64,000 nt of DNA from Prolixibacteraceae bacterium (GCA_018648265.1 JABGRN010000006.1:1-64000), one strand, 5' to 3'; shown: positions 7,320-17,174, numbered from the stretch's first letter. The notes: generated by a model from the letters alone, not told the origin. Made by a program: numbers and translations.

Positions 7320-8747
7320 TTACACTTTATCTGGCACAATAAACGGGGCTCTGTATTTTTTTGTCAGCAATTGATTCGCCTCTTCGTCATTTTTAAATTT
7401 CATTGTTTTGGGGTCAAAATCCAAAGTTCGGCCCAAACGATACGAAATATTTCCCAGGTGAATTAATGCACAACTGTAAAATCCTTCTTCAATATCTGCT
7501 TTTGCCAGTTTCTGATCGTTGGCACGAATTGCATTAATATAATTCTGGTAGTGATTATCCAGTCCTCCACCCGATGCTGTTGGTGTTCTGTCTCTTCCTT
7601 CAAAAACCTGCCAGTCGTTTACAGTTTTGCTCATAAAACCTTTCGAGCCATAAAATAAATTTCCTACTTCGTTGGCCGAACTGGTCATGTAAGTGTTATC
7701 CGTTTCTACTCCTTTTTTACTTGCCAATTCACGGTTTGTAATCCAGTGGCGAACTTCAAATTGCAGGATTTTCTTTTTATCGTTACCTCCTTCAGGATTT
7801 GCAAATTCGAAAATTGTATTTTGAGTATTTGGTGTATTTTGCGCATCGTCGAAAACAAAGAGTCCGCCAATCGAACTTATTCTGGTGGGCAATTTAACAC
7901 CGAGTCCCCAGCGTGCTACATCCATTTCGTGAACTCCCTGGTTTCCCATGTCGCCATTTCCATAATCCCAGTTCCAATGCCAATTGTAGTGGAAACGATT
8001 GCGGTTAAATGCTTGCTCGGGCGCAGGACCCTGCCACAAATTGTAATCAACTTTCGAAAGGTATTGTTTTGTGTACGGAGTCATGTAACTTTTGCTGCCA
8101 ACCGTAAACGCAAACTTTTCATCTTCTGTCATTGGCCCATCCGGATATTTCCCAATTGAATCGCGCCATTTGTAACAAAGTCCTTTTGCCATGTAAACTT
8201 CACCCATTTTCCCGGAATTAAGATAATCGGCCATTGAAATTGCACTTGGGTTACTGCGTTGCTCTGCTCCGTCCTGAACAATTACATCGTATTTTTTAGC
8301 AGCCTCAACCAATTTTTGTCCCTCGTACATGGTGTGGCAGCATGGTTTTTCAACCGAAACATGTTTACCAGCCTGAATTGCCCAAATTGCCGCAAGTGTG
8401 TGCCAGTGGTTGGGTGTAGTTATCGAAACTGCATCAATGTCTTTGTCTTCGAACATTGCGCGCATGTCGATGTATGTTTTGGGTTCTTTCAAATCTTTAT
8501 CGGTAAAATGTTTTTTGATACGCTCGGCAAACAGGTTTTCGTCAACATCGCAAAGTGCAACTACTTCAACATTATCCAATTTCTGGTAATCCTGAATATG
8601 GCTTTGCCCCATTCCGCGAATTCCGATTTGGGCAACATTAACACGATCGTTTGCTCCTCTCCAGCGACTGCCAGTTAAAATTGTTGGTGCAGTAGTTATT
8701 GCCAATCCGGTAGCTGCTGTTGTTTTTATAAATTTTCTTCTTTCCAT
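7320..8747 (-). CDS. Gfo/Idh/MocA family oxidoreductase with Tat signal
   Basis: 475 residues. The N-terminus MERRKFIKTTAATGLAITT is a twin-arginine signal. A Rossmann fold follows (VNVAQIGIRGMGQSHI) with the family's EKP motif (SVEKPCCHTMYEG). The C-terminal domain is the GFO_IDH_MocA type. Members oxidise or reduce sugars using tightly held NAD(H), and some act as GH109-like glycosidases. It starts 24 bp after a DUF1080 protein on the same strand. That pairing is known from 3-keto-glycoside pathways, in which one enzyme oxidises a sugar at C3 and the DUF1080 partner cleaves the product. Export through Tat would carry a bound cofactor. Confidence 0.9.
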   Translation of the reverse strand: MERRKFIKTTAATGLAITTAPTILTGSRWRGANDRVNVAQIGIRGMGQSHIQDYQKLDNVEVVALCDVDENLFAERIKKHFTDKDLKEPKTYIDMRAMFEDKDIDAVSITTPNHWHTLAAIWAIQAGKHVSVEKPCCHTMYEGQKLVEAAKKYDVIVQDGAEQRSNPSAISMADYLNSGKMGEVYMAKGLCYKWRDSIGKYPDGPMTEDEKFAFTVGSKSYMTPYTKQYLSKVDYNLWQGPAPEQAFNRNRFHYNWHWNWDYGNGDMGNQGVHEMDVARWGLGVKLPTRISSIGGLFVFDDAQNTPNTQNTIFEFANPEGGNDKKKILQFEVRHWITNRELASKKGVETDNTYMTSSANEVGNLFYGSKGFMSKTVNDWQVFEGRDRTPTASGGGLDNHYQNYINAIRANDQKLAKADIEEGFYSCALIHLGNISYRLGRTLDFDPKTMKFKNDEEANQLLTKKYRAPFIVPDKV

Positions 8748-8771
8748 GATTTTCAGTTTATAGTATAGGTT

Positions 8772-9515
8772 TTAAAGTTTTCTTATTTTAATATTTTTGA
8801 AATACACTTCGCTGGCGTGGTCTTGTAAAAGGATGTGGCCTTTTTTGTGAAGACCATAATTCTCTATGTTCTTAAATTTACTGGCTGCTACTTTTTCTTT
8901 AAAATCTTCGTTGAAACGATCGTATTCTAAAATCTTTTTACCGTTTAGCCAGTGTTCCACTTTTCCATTATTGCAAACTATTTTACTGCTGTTCCATTTG
9001 CCCAGTTTTTTCGGTTTTTTATCTGGCGAGGCTTCGTATAATTCATAAGCAGAGCCGAGAGTATGAAAATCGTTTGATTTCATTTGTCCGCTTTTCATCC
9101 ATTCGTGATTCGAATCGTCTAGCATTTGATACTCAATTCCGTAACCGTAACCACCAGTGTCACCTTCCCGTTCTACTACAAAATATTTTAATCCCGAATT
9201 GGCACCCGGTGTAACCATTCTCCATTCCCAGACAAGTTCAAAATTTCCAAATTTAACAGTGGTAATAATACTGCCACCTTTTTCGCCTGTATTAGTTATG
9301 GTTTTGTTTTTAATAGCCCAGCCTTTTTCAGGAAATGTTTTGTGATTTACACCTCGCCAGCCATCAAAATCACTTCCATTAAAAAGGATTTGCCAGCCTT
9401 GTTTTATTTCTTTTTTTGACAGGGTATTTTGGGCATTTAATGGTATGGTAAAAGCAAGAATTATAAAAAATGAAATGAGAAACCTGAAATTACGAATAGT
9501 AAAAAGTTTGTTCAT
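8772..9515 (-). CDS. DUF1080 protein, 3-keto-disaccharide hydrolase-like
   Basis: A 247-residue secreted protein. A signal peptide (1-28, ending LNAQ) precedes a single DUF1080 concanavalin-like beta-sandwich with its marker motifs: GWQILFNGSDFDGWRG near the start, NSGLKYF mid-domain, YGYGIEYQMLDD and the closing GHILLQDHASEVYFKNIKIR. DUF1080 members include 3-keto-glucoside hydrolases acting with Gfo/Idh/MocA oxidoreductases, and such an oxidoreductase follows directly. The pair therefore probably removes glucosyl-type groups from a glycoside in the periplasm. Substrate is not deducible. Confidence 0.88.
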   Translation of the reverse strand: MNKLFTIRNFRFLISFFIILAFTIPLNAQNTLSKKEIKQGWQILFNGSDFDGWRGVNHKTFPEKGWAIKNKTITNTGEKGGSIITTVKFGNFELVWEWRMVTPGANSGLKYFVVEREGDTGGYGYGIEYQMLDDSNHEWMKSGQMKSNDFHTLGSAYELYEASPDKKPKKLGKWNSSKIVCNNGKVEHWLNGKKILEYDRFNEDFKEKVAASKFKNIENYGLHKKGHILLQDHASEVYFKNIKIRKL

Positions 9516-9547
9516 TTTTTTAGGTTTAGTCGTTTGGGCATAAATGT

Positions 9548-9580
9548 AAAAAAAAAGCCCTGACTTTAAAAATCAGGGCT
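9548..9580 (-). terminator. Intrinsic terminator of the subtilase gene
   Basis: Read on the minus strand, AGCCCTGA (9580-9573) and its complement TCAGGGCT (9563-9556) form a perfect 8-bp hairpin with a 9-nt loop, followed by a run of T (9555-9548). It lies 19 bp past the stop of the subtilase gene. Confidence 0.85.
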
Positions 9581-9598
9581 TATTAAAAAATAAAATAA

Positions 9599-12500
9599 TT
9601 ATTGAATGCTTATTTTTTTAATTTCTCTATGAATTCCATTATTAGCATCAATAAAATAAATTCCTTTTGGAATGGAGGAAACGACAATTTCTACATTTGT
9701 ACCAGACATTTTTTGTAATAAAACTGTTTTTCCGGTCAAATCAATCAGCCTAATAACTTTATTCCCAAGCCAACCATTAAATTGTAAAAATAATTTGTCG
9801 TAGGCCGGATTTGGATAGGCATAAAATGAAACTTCTGAAATTGCGTTATCAGGAATGTTAGAATTAAGAAATGTGCTTTTGTTAGCCACAGCTTCAAAAT
9901 TAACTGTATAATCTTCAACCTCACCACCACCAAATGATTCGCAAGGTACAGGAGCCGATCCGTTTTTCATGGTTATCCTCATTCTGGTTTGTCCGGAAGC
10001 ATATGTTGGTACGTTGATAATTCCCGAAACCGCAAACTTTTTATTGTTTACAATAAATACTGTTTCATCGGCGTCTTCAAAATCACCGTCAATATTGAAG
10101 TCAATCCAAACTCTCCAGAATTCTCTTTGGTCCCTTCCGGTAAAATAAGGGGTAAGTGTTACAGTATTGGAAGATCCAGGAGAAAGATTAATAATTGAAC
10201 TGGTAAAATCGGAATAAAATGAAGCACCGGAAGCATTACCAAAGGTTCCTATATTTACTTGAGAAATCCATTCGAGGGCGTTACTGTTGCTTTGAGAAGT
10301 ACAGTAAGTTATATTTCCTGCAGCAGAAACAGTAATATAATTTGTTTTTGTGTTAGTATCAGAACCTAACCCGTTTGTTGCAGTAAGGGTTACAGAGTAA
10401 GTCCCTTCGGTATTGTAAGTAATCAACGGATTCTGGCTTGTGCTTGTTGCAGGTATTCCCCCGGCAAATGTCCACGACCATGATGTTGGGTCGTTTACTG
10501 AAAGATCGGTAAACAGAATACTTTGCCCTTCAGTAACTGAGGTTGTATTTGCAGTAAACTCTGCTATCGGGGGTTGTGGCACAGCTTCCCCAATTTGTAC
10601 GGTATAATCTTCAACTTCGCCACGTGTAAAAATATCACAAGGTGCAGTTATTCCGCTTCCACTCATCGAAACCCGCATTCTTGTTTCTCCCGACAATGCC
10701 GAAGGAATAGTAACAATTCCCTCAACAGTTGATTTCTTTTTAGATGCAGTAAAGATTTGTTCGCCTTGATCGTCAAAATCACCGTCAATATTGAAATCAA
10801 TCCAAACCGACCAGTATTCAAAAGTACTCCTACCGGAAAAACCGGGGCTTAAAGTTAAATTATAAACTGTCCCCGATTCGAGGTTAAAAGTAGGGATTCC
10901 TGTAAAGTCTTCGTAACCGGCTGCTCCTGAATTAGTTGATGAATTGTTTTCAACTCCTAATCCCACAAAGCGAATCCACTCATCAGTTGCGTTTCCATAC
11001 GATTCGCAATAACTTATTGAACCGTCAGTAACGGTTATATAATCTGTAATAGTTTTTGTGTCGGAACCACCAGCATTTGTAACACTAAGTGAAACCTCGT
11101 AAGTTCCAAGGGTATTGTATGTTACAATTGGATTTTGAACTGTACTTGTTGCGGGTGTTCCTCCGGGAAATGACCATGACCAGGATTCAGGATTGTAAGT
11201 TGATAAATCAGCAAAGTTAACAGATTCACCTATCAGGACGCTGGTAATATCTGAAGAGAAATTAGCCACCGGAGGATGGATATTAACTGTTATGTAAGCT
11301 GCTTTTGTTTCAATATCCGATCCTAAAGAGTTAGTGGCAGTTAAACTTACTTCATAAGTGCCGGCAGTATTATAAATAACTACCGGGTTTTGAATACTGG
11401 CACTGGCTGGAGTCCCACCCGAAAACGTCCATGACCAAGAAGTCGGGTTTCCGGTTGATAAGTCAGTAAAGCTAATGGGCTCACCTTCGAAAATAGTAGT
11501 ATTATTTGCAACAAAATCTGCAACCGGGGGAACAGGGTTTGTTTCTGTTATTCCGTCGTACACAATAGAAAATGCTTGCGATCCGCCACTTAATGTTCCA
11601 TCATGATCAACCGTTATCGTGTAATCTCCGGCAATGGGTGCGGCTATATAAACAAGCTCAACATTGTCCACATTATTCTCCGAATTATTTGTAGCTGCAT
11701 TGCCTGGATTATCTCTGTCCAGTTTCCATGAATAATAAGTATCGTCTGCCAAAGTTATCCTTAAATCCAGGTCGTTTATTAACATTGGATTAATTGGATC
11801 GAGTGATGCCGAGACCGGGTTTCCAGGTAATTCTGTCCAACAGATTGTCACCTTAACTGGCTCTAATCCATTAGAATGGACAGTTCTTGTGAACGATGCA
11901 CCGTTGTTCAGTACCAACTCATCAATAACATTTAGATTTTGGTTTTCCGATATTTTTAAAGCTGCTTTTTCAGTATTCATCAATCCCCAGCCAAACTCGT
12001 AATCGGGACCATCGTTTGAACCTGCTTCATCGGCTGTTTCAATAACAAGGGCTTTTAATGTTGCAGCGCGCATATATGACCCCGGTCCGTTAAGATTTTC
12101 ATAATGCTGTTGTAATAAAGCCAGTGAGCCGGTCGCGCTTGGAGCTGCCATTGATGTTCCACTTAAAGAGGCATAACTGCTGTTATTTGTATTGTACGTA
12201 GAATAAAGTGAAACTCCATTGGCAACAATATCGGGTTTAACTCTTCCGTCGTCGGCAGGTCCCCACGAACTGAAACTGCTCATTACAACACTCGAAGGTC
12301 CGCTATAACCCCCGGGAGTATCTTCAACGGCACCCACTGTAAGGACGTTTTTAGCCAGGCCGGAATGTGAAATGCAATCGTAGGGTCCATCAAGGGGGTA
12401 TGCCCCATTTGTAGGGCCATCGCCACGGTCATTTCCGGCAGATTTTACAATTAAGTAAAAGGGGGCTTCAAAAGCAATCTGATCCCAATCCTGTGCTTGT

Positions 12501-13213
12501 GTATCGTAAAAACCAAATAAATAGTCTTCTTGAGTACTAATACTTGTATTTCCATACCAAACCCAATTGGTCCCTGTCCAGACCCAACCACGTCCATAGC
12601 CATAAGAGTGGTTAGAAAATAGTGCCCCGGCAGCTGCTTCTTCCGCCATTTCCGATTCATCAGAATTCCAGTCGAATGCCCTGAGGTTTGCATTTGGTGC
12701 CATTCCTTTTGCATTTGCTACAACTCCAGAAGCAATCATTGTCCCGGCAACATGCGTAGAATGATAATGAGTAGAAGTTACACCGTCGCCCATTACCACC
12801 CGTCCGGCATATTCCTGATGAGTGGTTAATACCGCCCCACCATCCCATTCATGTAGGGTAATTCCGCTACCGTCGAGGTTTAACCCTGATACTCCTCCTG
12901 GAAGGACATTGTTGGTGGAAATTGTTGCGGCAGCGTTTGAATTTTCTGTAATATAATACATTGGCTGTCCATCCTTAATGGATTGTAACTCAAACAATAT
13001 TCCTTCATTTGTTTCAAATCTAAAAGGAATACCATTACTATTAGCAAATGCTTTGGCAGCCCTGTTTTCTTCTTCCCAATTCAATTTAAACCTTTCAGAT
13101 AATTCCTGAAGTTTTTGAACGTTTGTTCCTGGTTGGGCTAATACGGTGCTAAAAGAAATTAGCAAAGCCATGATTAACATTAACTTTTTTGAAATTGTTG
13201 TTGAATTTTTCAT
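9599..13213 (-). CDS. Secreted S8 subtilisin-like peptidase with PKD and GEVED domains and T9SS sorting domain
   Basis: 1204 residues. Signal peptide 1-26 (ending VLAQ). Peptidase S8 domain about 115-420 with Asp124 (HEWDGG), His154 (HSTHVAGT), oxyanion Asn261 (SAGND) and Ser354 (SGTSMAAP), then a beta domain to about 560. Two adjacent PKD domains (about 560-740), a GEVED-type domain (GEVEDYTVQ), a third PKD (about 890-970) and a second GEVED follow, each PKD carrying TSWSW or ESWSW. Residues about 1130-1204 form a type A T9SS C-terminal domain (YPNPAYDKL to the end), which directs export through the type IX system and attachment to the surface. It has its own terminator. It is probably an extracellular protein degrader. 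Confidence 0.95.
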   Translation of the reverse strand: MKNSTTISKKLMLIMALLISFSTVLAQPGTNVQKLQELSERFKLNWEEENRAAKAFANSNGIPFRFETNEGILFELQSIKDGQPMYYITENSNAAATISTNNVLPGGVSGLNLDGSGITLHEWDGGAVLTTHQEYAGRVVMGDGVTSTHYHSTHVAGTMIASGVVANAKGMAPNANLRAFDWNSDESEMAEEAAAGALFSNHSYGYGRGWVWTGTNWVWYGNTSISTQEDYLFGFYDTQAQDWDQIAFEAPFYLIVKSAGNDRGDGPTNGAYPLDGPYDCISHSGLAKNVLTVGAVEDTPGGYSGPSSVVMSSFSSWGPADDGRVKPDIVANGVSLYSTYNTNNSSYASLSGTSMAAPSATGSLALLQQHYENLNGPGSYMRAATLKALVIETADEAGSNDGPDYEFGWGLMNTEKAALKISENQNLNVIDELVLNNGASFTRTVHSNGLEPVKVTICWTELPGNPVSASLDPINPMLINDLDLRITLADDTYYSWKLDRDNPGNAATNNSENNVDNVELVYIAAPIAGDYTITVDHDGTLSGGSQAFSIVYDGITETNPVPPVADFVANNTTIFEGEPISFTDLSTGNPTSWSWTFSGGTPASASIQNPVVIYNTAGTYEVSLTATNSLGSDIETKAAYITVNIHPPVANFSSDITSVLIGESVNFADLSTYNPESWSWSFPGGTPATSTVQNPIVTYNTLGTYEVSLSVTNAGGSDTKTITDYITVTDGSISYCESYGNATDEWIRFVGLGVENNSSTNSGAAGYEDFTGIPTFNLESGTVYNLTLSPGFSGRSTFEYWSVWIDFNIDGDFDDQGEQIFTASKKKSTVEGIVTIPSALSGETRMRVSMSGSGITAPCDIFTRGEVEDYTVQIGEAVPQPPIAEFTANTTSVTEGQSILFTDLSVNDPTSWSWTFAGGIPATSTSQNPLITYNTEGTYSVTLTATNGLGSDTNTKTNYITVSAAGNITYCTSQSNSNALEWISQVNIGTFGNASGASFYSDFTSSIINLSPGSSNTVTLTPYFTGRDQREFWRVWIDFNIDGDFEDADETVFIVNNKKFAVSGIINVPTYASGQTRMRITMKNGSAPVPCESFGGGEVEDYTVNFEAVANKSTFLNSNIPDNAISEVSFYAYPNPAYDKLFLQFNGWLGNKVIRLIDLTGKTVLLQKMSGTNVEIVVSSIPKGIYFIDANNGIHREIKKISIQ

Positions 13214-13260
13214 GCTAATTATTTTAATAGGTTATTTAAATATTTTATCCTTTTATTATT

Positions 13261-14151
13261 CTATTCGCCATTTTTATAAAAACGTGTAGTTGGGTATGCA
13301 AGTTCAATATCTTTGTGTTTTTCAAATTGTGTTAATACTTCTTCCCAAATTTCATTTTCCGAACCGCGTCTTTTACGGGGGTTACAAAGATAACGTAAGG
13401 TTAATTGAACCCCGGAATCTTTTACATTTGTGTAAACAATTGGGTTTAGGTTTTTATAATAGATCATATAACTTTTACTGGCTTCAAAAATTTCTTTTTC
13501 AGCGGCTCCACTTAAATGGTCGGCATGGTTTGTAACGATTCCTTGTAAAATCTTTTTTGTTTTGGTCCAATTGCTTTCAAAGGTAACAAGTACAGGGATT
13601 TCATTCCAAATGTATTCGAATCCGGTGCTGTAGTTTGCCTGCGATTCTGAGAAAACTTTTCCATTTGGAAGATGTATCATTCGGCCTGTACTTTGGTCGG
13701 CATCCACCCAATTTCCAATTTCCAGCATAGTAAACTGAAACAGCCGGATATCGATAACATCGCCGGCATGTTCTCCAATTTGAATACGGTCGCCAACTAC
13801 AAATGGTTTCCTGAAAAGAATAAAAAGCCAACCAGCCAAATTAGTTAGAGGATCTTTTAATGCGATTGCAAAACCTGCCGCCATTAATCCCAGAAAAGCA
13901 CCAAATTGTTTAAATGCTGAGAGCCACACACCACCCACCAATAAAATCCCAATAAATGGAACTGTTACTGATAGTGACCTTTTCCACTGGTACCGGACTT
14001 TAACATCTTTGACTTGCCTCCAAACAAATCGTAAAATCAGCAGCTGAATTATCCACAAAAAAAGAATGACAAAAAGAGAGATGAAAATTTTAATTTGATT
14101 TTCTGCAGTTATCCCTAATGTTGTATTTAAAAATTCGTGAATAGTATTCAT
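13261..14151 (-). CDS. Mechanosensitive channel, MscS family (second copy)
   Basis: 296 residues with three membrane helices (about 20-42, 62-85 and 88-115). The pore helix is FGAFLGLMAAGFAIALKDP, followed by the beta domain (FVVGDRIQIGEHAGDVIDI) and HLPNGKVF. The pore helix and N-terminus are only distantly like the copy at 4656-5519, so this is not a recent duplication. The C-terminal region carries an insertion before NPRKRRGSENEIW. It stands between the subtilase and the SLC12-type transporter with gaps of about 50 and 120 bp. Role: tension-gated solute release. Confidence 0.92.
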   Translation of the reverse strand: MNTIHEFLNTTLGITAENQIKIFISLFVILFLWIIQLLILRFVWRQVKDVKVRYQWKRSLSVTVPFIGILLVGGVWLSAFKQFGAFLGLMAAGFAIALKDPLTNLAGWLFILFRKPFVVGDRIQIGEHAGDVIDIRLFQFTMLEIGNWVDADQSTGRMIHLPNGKVFSESQANYSTGFEYIWNEIPVLVTFESNWTKTKKILQGIVTNHADHLSGAAEKEIFEASKSYMIYYKNLNPIVYTNVKDSGVQLTLRYLCNPRKRRGSENEIWEEVLTQFEKHKDIELAYPTTRFYKNGE

Positions 14152-14270
14152 GATTTTCTCAAAAATATTTTATACAAGTTGTTGAGAAAGTTACAATTTT
14201 TTTTTAGAACAGCAGTTTGGATTACACTATTGGGTTTAAAATTTAAGCTGGTATTTTTAGTTTGTACCTG

Positions 14271-16490
14271 TTAATCTATTTTTTTCTGCTTTTTCGAATG
14301 AACAAACAGGGTGGTTCCCAGATGGCCATATCCTACAAAAAGTTTCCCTTTGTGGTGTTTTACCATCTCTTCGCGAATTCCTATCAGTGTTAAACCAGCA
14401 TTTTCCGATCGCTTATTAATTAATGATTTGATTGAGATGTCAGGTTCCTGAATAATAATTTTAATGTTTTTTGCTGTAATTGGTAAACGGCCAGAATTTA
14501 CCAACTCGTTCATCTTTCGTTTGGTTTTTTCTACTTCTTCCGGGCGGCAAATGTCAAAAATCTGAATTTGTCCCTTTTTCCAATCCCGGTGCCCTAAAAT
14601 AATGAAGCTTAAAAGAATCATTAAATTGGCATTTTCGGTATCCAACGAATCGATCCAAACATGAATCCCGTTTTTAAATTGAATTGATTTACCACTGCTC
14701 CCCAAAATGCAGATGTCAAAATCGCCTGAATTTACCAGCGAAAAATTATCAACAATATCATCCAGGGTTTCGGGTTTTTCTTTGTCGTATTCAAAAATTA
14801 CCATATTATTCTCCATTCCTGCAATTCCTGGAATTTGGATAGCCTGGGCAATGGCCGAAGTATATGAAGGTGAAATAAGCGTATCGACGTAAACTTGGTT
14901 TTCAACATTGCTAACCCGTTCTATTAATTTTGAAAGTTCCAACCTGGCTGCCTGAACAGTTGCTTTGGAATAAAATCCCACTATTCTGTGAAGATAAGTG
15001 CCAAATCCGTATTTGTACGAAATCCAGTTTAGGAAACGAAAAGCCGTGTCGCGTTTAAACGAATCTTTCGAGATGCAGATTGCACTTGGTCGCCACTCCT
15101 TATTTTTCTTTTTGTTATTTTTTTTCTGAATGAGTACTTGCAAATTTCTGTTAAGCTGAAAAAGTGAGTTGGCAAAAATTGATGCAAATCCTTTTCTGTG
15201 TTTGTGGTAATGGTCAATGTAAAGGTAAATTACCGTAATTAGCCCAAAAGAAATCAATGCGTAAGGAGTATTAATTTTGAACATTACCCAAACCGAAACG
15301 ACAAATCCGGTTAACGAAATATACCACTTCGATTTAAACGAAGGCCGATAAGATGGCGATGAACCAAAATGATTCAAAAATGAAATAAGGCAAAGCGATC
15401 CGTAGGTAACCATAAAAAACATAGAAATGATTGTTGCAACTGCGTTTACATCGCCGAGAGCCACAAACACAAATGCAATTATTGCAGTTATCAATGTAGC
15501 GTTCCTGGGTTCATTGTCAGAAAAATTTGATGCCGAAAGCCAGCGATTTATTCTTTTCGATGGAAAAGATTTATCGAGGGCAAGTGCCTGCAAGGTCCTC
15601 GGGGCAACCATCACCGAGCCCAAAGCCGATGAAATGGTTGAAGCCGCCAAACCCAACGGGATAATAATTGCACCACCAATCGCTATTTTGCCCATAATTA
15701 GCTGGTGTTCCAAAAGATGTTCAATGGAGGCTGAATTAGCCAGTTTATAAACTACAAAAAAGTAAACAATCATCCCGATGAAGGTTGCTAAAATTGTTCC
15801 TAAGGGAATAGAACGAGAAGGGTTTTTAAGATCGCCGGAAAGTCCTACGCCAGCTGTCATTCCTGTAAAAGCAGGAAATACTATGGCAAAAACAATAAAA
15901 AAATCTTGTGGGTTTCGCAATTCAGCATTTGATAGTGAAAAAGAAGCACTTTCTGAAAAATCGGTGCTACCCATAAAAAACAGGACCAGCGAAATAAAAA
16001 GGATCCCAACAATAAAATAAAGAGCTTTTATACCAAGGTTAGCTCCTTTTTTTAAAATTAGAACTGCCAATCCGAACATTACCGGTAAACTTATTATTTG
16101 TCTGGGAAGTGAAAAACCAAATTTGTCGAAAATGTAATTAAAGAAAAATTCAAAAGCTTCGGTGAATGCGATTACATAAAACGCCACACTAATTGCCTGC
16201 GACATAAAAAGGGCAATCCCGATTGTAGCCCCAATGTTCATTCCGAACGAGCGCGAAATAATAAAATATTCGCCCCCTCCCTCAACCCTTTTGTTGGTTG
16301 CTATTTCTGAAATTGCCAATGCGGTGGGTATGGCAACCAGATGCCCCAATAAAATAATTAAAATTACACCCCAAAAGCCAAGTGTTCCAATGGCAAAACC
16401 AAAACGCAAAAATAAAATTGCCCCCAGGATAGTTGATATGGCTGTGAAAAAAACAGGAGCCGTACCGAATTTTTTGATGTCGTTGCTCAT
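14271..16490 (-). CDS. APC-superfamily transporter, SLC12 (cation-chloride cotransporter)-like
   Basis: 739 residues. Positions 10-430 hold about 12 membrane helices. The first (GTAPVFFTAISTILGAILFLRFGFAIG) has the unwound-helix signature of the APC fold and the reading typical of bacterial Na-K-Cl cotransporter relatives. The last 300 residues are a soluble C-terminal domain with no membrane segments, as in SLC12 proteins. Transport of cation with chloride, or of amino acids, is possible; sequence alone does not decide. Two mechanosensitive channels nearby make an osmotic role plausible, but that is inference. Confidence 0.85.
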   Translation of the reverse strand: MSNDIKKFGTAPVFFTAISTILGAILFLRFGFAIGTLGFWGVILIILLGHLVAIPTALAISEIATNKRVEGGGEYFIISRSFGMNIGATIGIALFMSQAISVAFYVIAFTEAFEFFFNYIFDKFGFSLPRQIISLPVMFGLAVLILKKGANLGIKALYFIVGILFISLVLFFMGSTDFSESASFSLSNAELRNPQDFFIVFAIVFPAFTGMTAGVGLSGDLKNPSRSIPLGTILATFIGMIVYFFVVYKLANSASIEHLLEHQLIMGKIAIGGAIIIPLGLAASTISSALGSVMVAPRTLQALALDKSFPSKRINRWLSASNFSDNEPRNATLITAIIAFVFVALGDVNAVATIISMFFMVTYGSLCLISFLNHFGSSPSYRPSFKSKWYISLTGFVVSVWVMFKINTPYALISFGLITVIYLYIDHYHKHRKGFASIFANSLFQLNRNLQVLIQKKNNKKKNKEWRPSAICISKDSFKRDTAFRFLNWISYKYGFGTYLHRIVGFYSKATVQAARLELSKLIERVSNVENQVYVDTLISPSYTSAIAQAIQIPGIAGMENNMVIFEYDKEKPETLDDIVDNFSLVNSGDFDICILGSSGKSIQFKNGIHVWIDSLDTENANLMILLSFIILGHRDWKKGQIQIFDICRPEEVEKTKRKMNELVNSGRLPITAKNIKIIIQEPDISIKSLINKRSENAGLTLIGIREEMVKHHKGKLFVGYGHLGTTLFVHSKKQKKID

Positions 16491-16595
16491 CCTTGAATTT
16501 TTAAAAATATGAATCGAAAAACGAAATGAATGTTAATAATTCAGATTTATTAATTCATAAAAACATAAAAAGTGGTTAACAAAAACAAAGCAAAT

Positions 16596-16946
16596 TCAAT
16601 AGTTTGCAACAACAGCAAAGCCTTTATCTACCAGCTCGTCGTTTAAAGAAGTTTCATTGTCGGCCAGCCAAATAGTACCAATATACCTTCCATATTTCCC
16701 GGTGTCTTTATTTGTTTCAACAATAACTTCATTGTTGTTGTCTTCAATTCGCTTGACTACAAAATTTTTGGCTTCCATGCCTTTTTTATATTCCTCCGAA
16801 TTCTTTTTAACATTATAGGTTTCAGGTGTATTAATCCCTTTTAAACGGATTCGCTGGTTGGTTGTAATTTTAAAACCTAAATCGATTACTACATCAATGG
16901 TGTCACCATCGACAATACGTTCAATAGTTGCTTTGTATTTGTACAT
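16596..16946 (-). CDS. Thermonuclease-like (SNase) nuclease domain protein
   Basis: 116 residues forming one staphylococcal-nuclease OB-fold domain. Catalytic-site motifs are intact: DGDT (13-16), RLKGINTPE with Arg34 and Glu42, and KYGR with Arg87. These match the Asp, Arg, Glu and Arg of calcium-dependent thermonuclease. No signal peptide is visible, unlike secreted family members, so it is either cytoplasmic or exported differently. It is shorter than S. aureus nuclease and ends soon after the third strand-helix unit. It diverges from the SLC13 gene across a 228-bp region containing a long stem-loop. Confidence 0.88.
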   Translation of the reverse strand: MYKYKATIERIVDGDTIDVVIDLGFKITTNQRIRLKGINTPETYNVKKNSEEYKKGMEAKNFVVKRIEDNNNEVIVETNKDTGKYGRYIGTIWLADNETSLNDELVDKGFAVVANY

Positions 16947-17055
16947 TTTGTATTTTTTTAGGAAAGCAATTTAAGGCATTTTTATGAAAAGTGTTTAATG
17001 TGGGGGAAATTAGTAAAAAAAGTAAAGCAATTTTATATTCTCCAACCTGTTTGTA

Positions 17056-17123
17056 ACAATGTAGTTAAAATCGTATTGAAATTCAACTCTCTTTGTCAAT
17101 ACAATCAACTTTTACTACATTGT
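17056..17123. promoter_or_regulatory. 68-bp stem-loop in a divergent intergenic region
   Basis: The outer arms ACAATGTAGT (17056-17065) and ACTACATTGT (17114-17123) are perfectly complementary. Inner arms GTATTGA (17073-17079) and TCAATAC (17096-17102) are also perfect, leaving an internal loop and a 16-nt apical loop. It sits between the divergent nuclease and SLC13 genes, 51 bp before the latter's ATG. It could be a dimeric-regulator site or a structured leader; no T-tract follows. Confidence 0.45.
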
Positions 17124-17174
17124 GAATTTAAAAAAATGGGTTTTATTTTTTAACTCTTTTATTTGTATTTTACT

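Noticed and set aside
8259..8678. 139-codon plus-strand frame inside the Gfo/Idh/MocA gene
   Set aside because: Antisense shadow; the minus-strand gene has a full Tat signal and family motifs.
14160..14167. TATTTTTG (minus strand) as promoter of the second mscS gene
   Set aside because: It would leave only a few bases between transcription start and the ATG, and no -33 box is seen.
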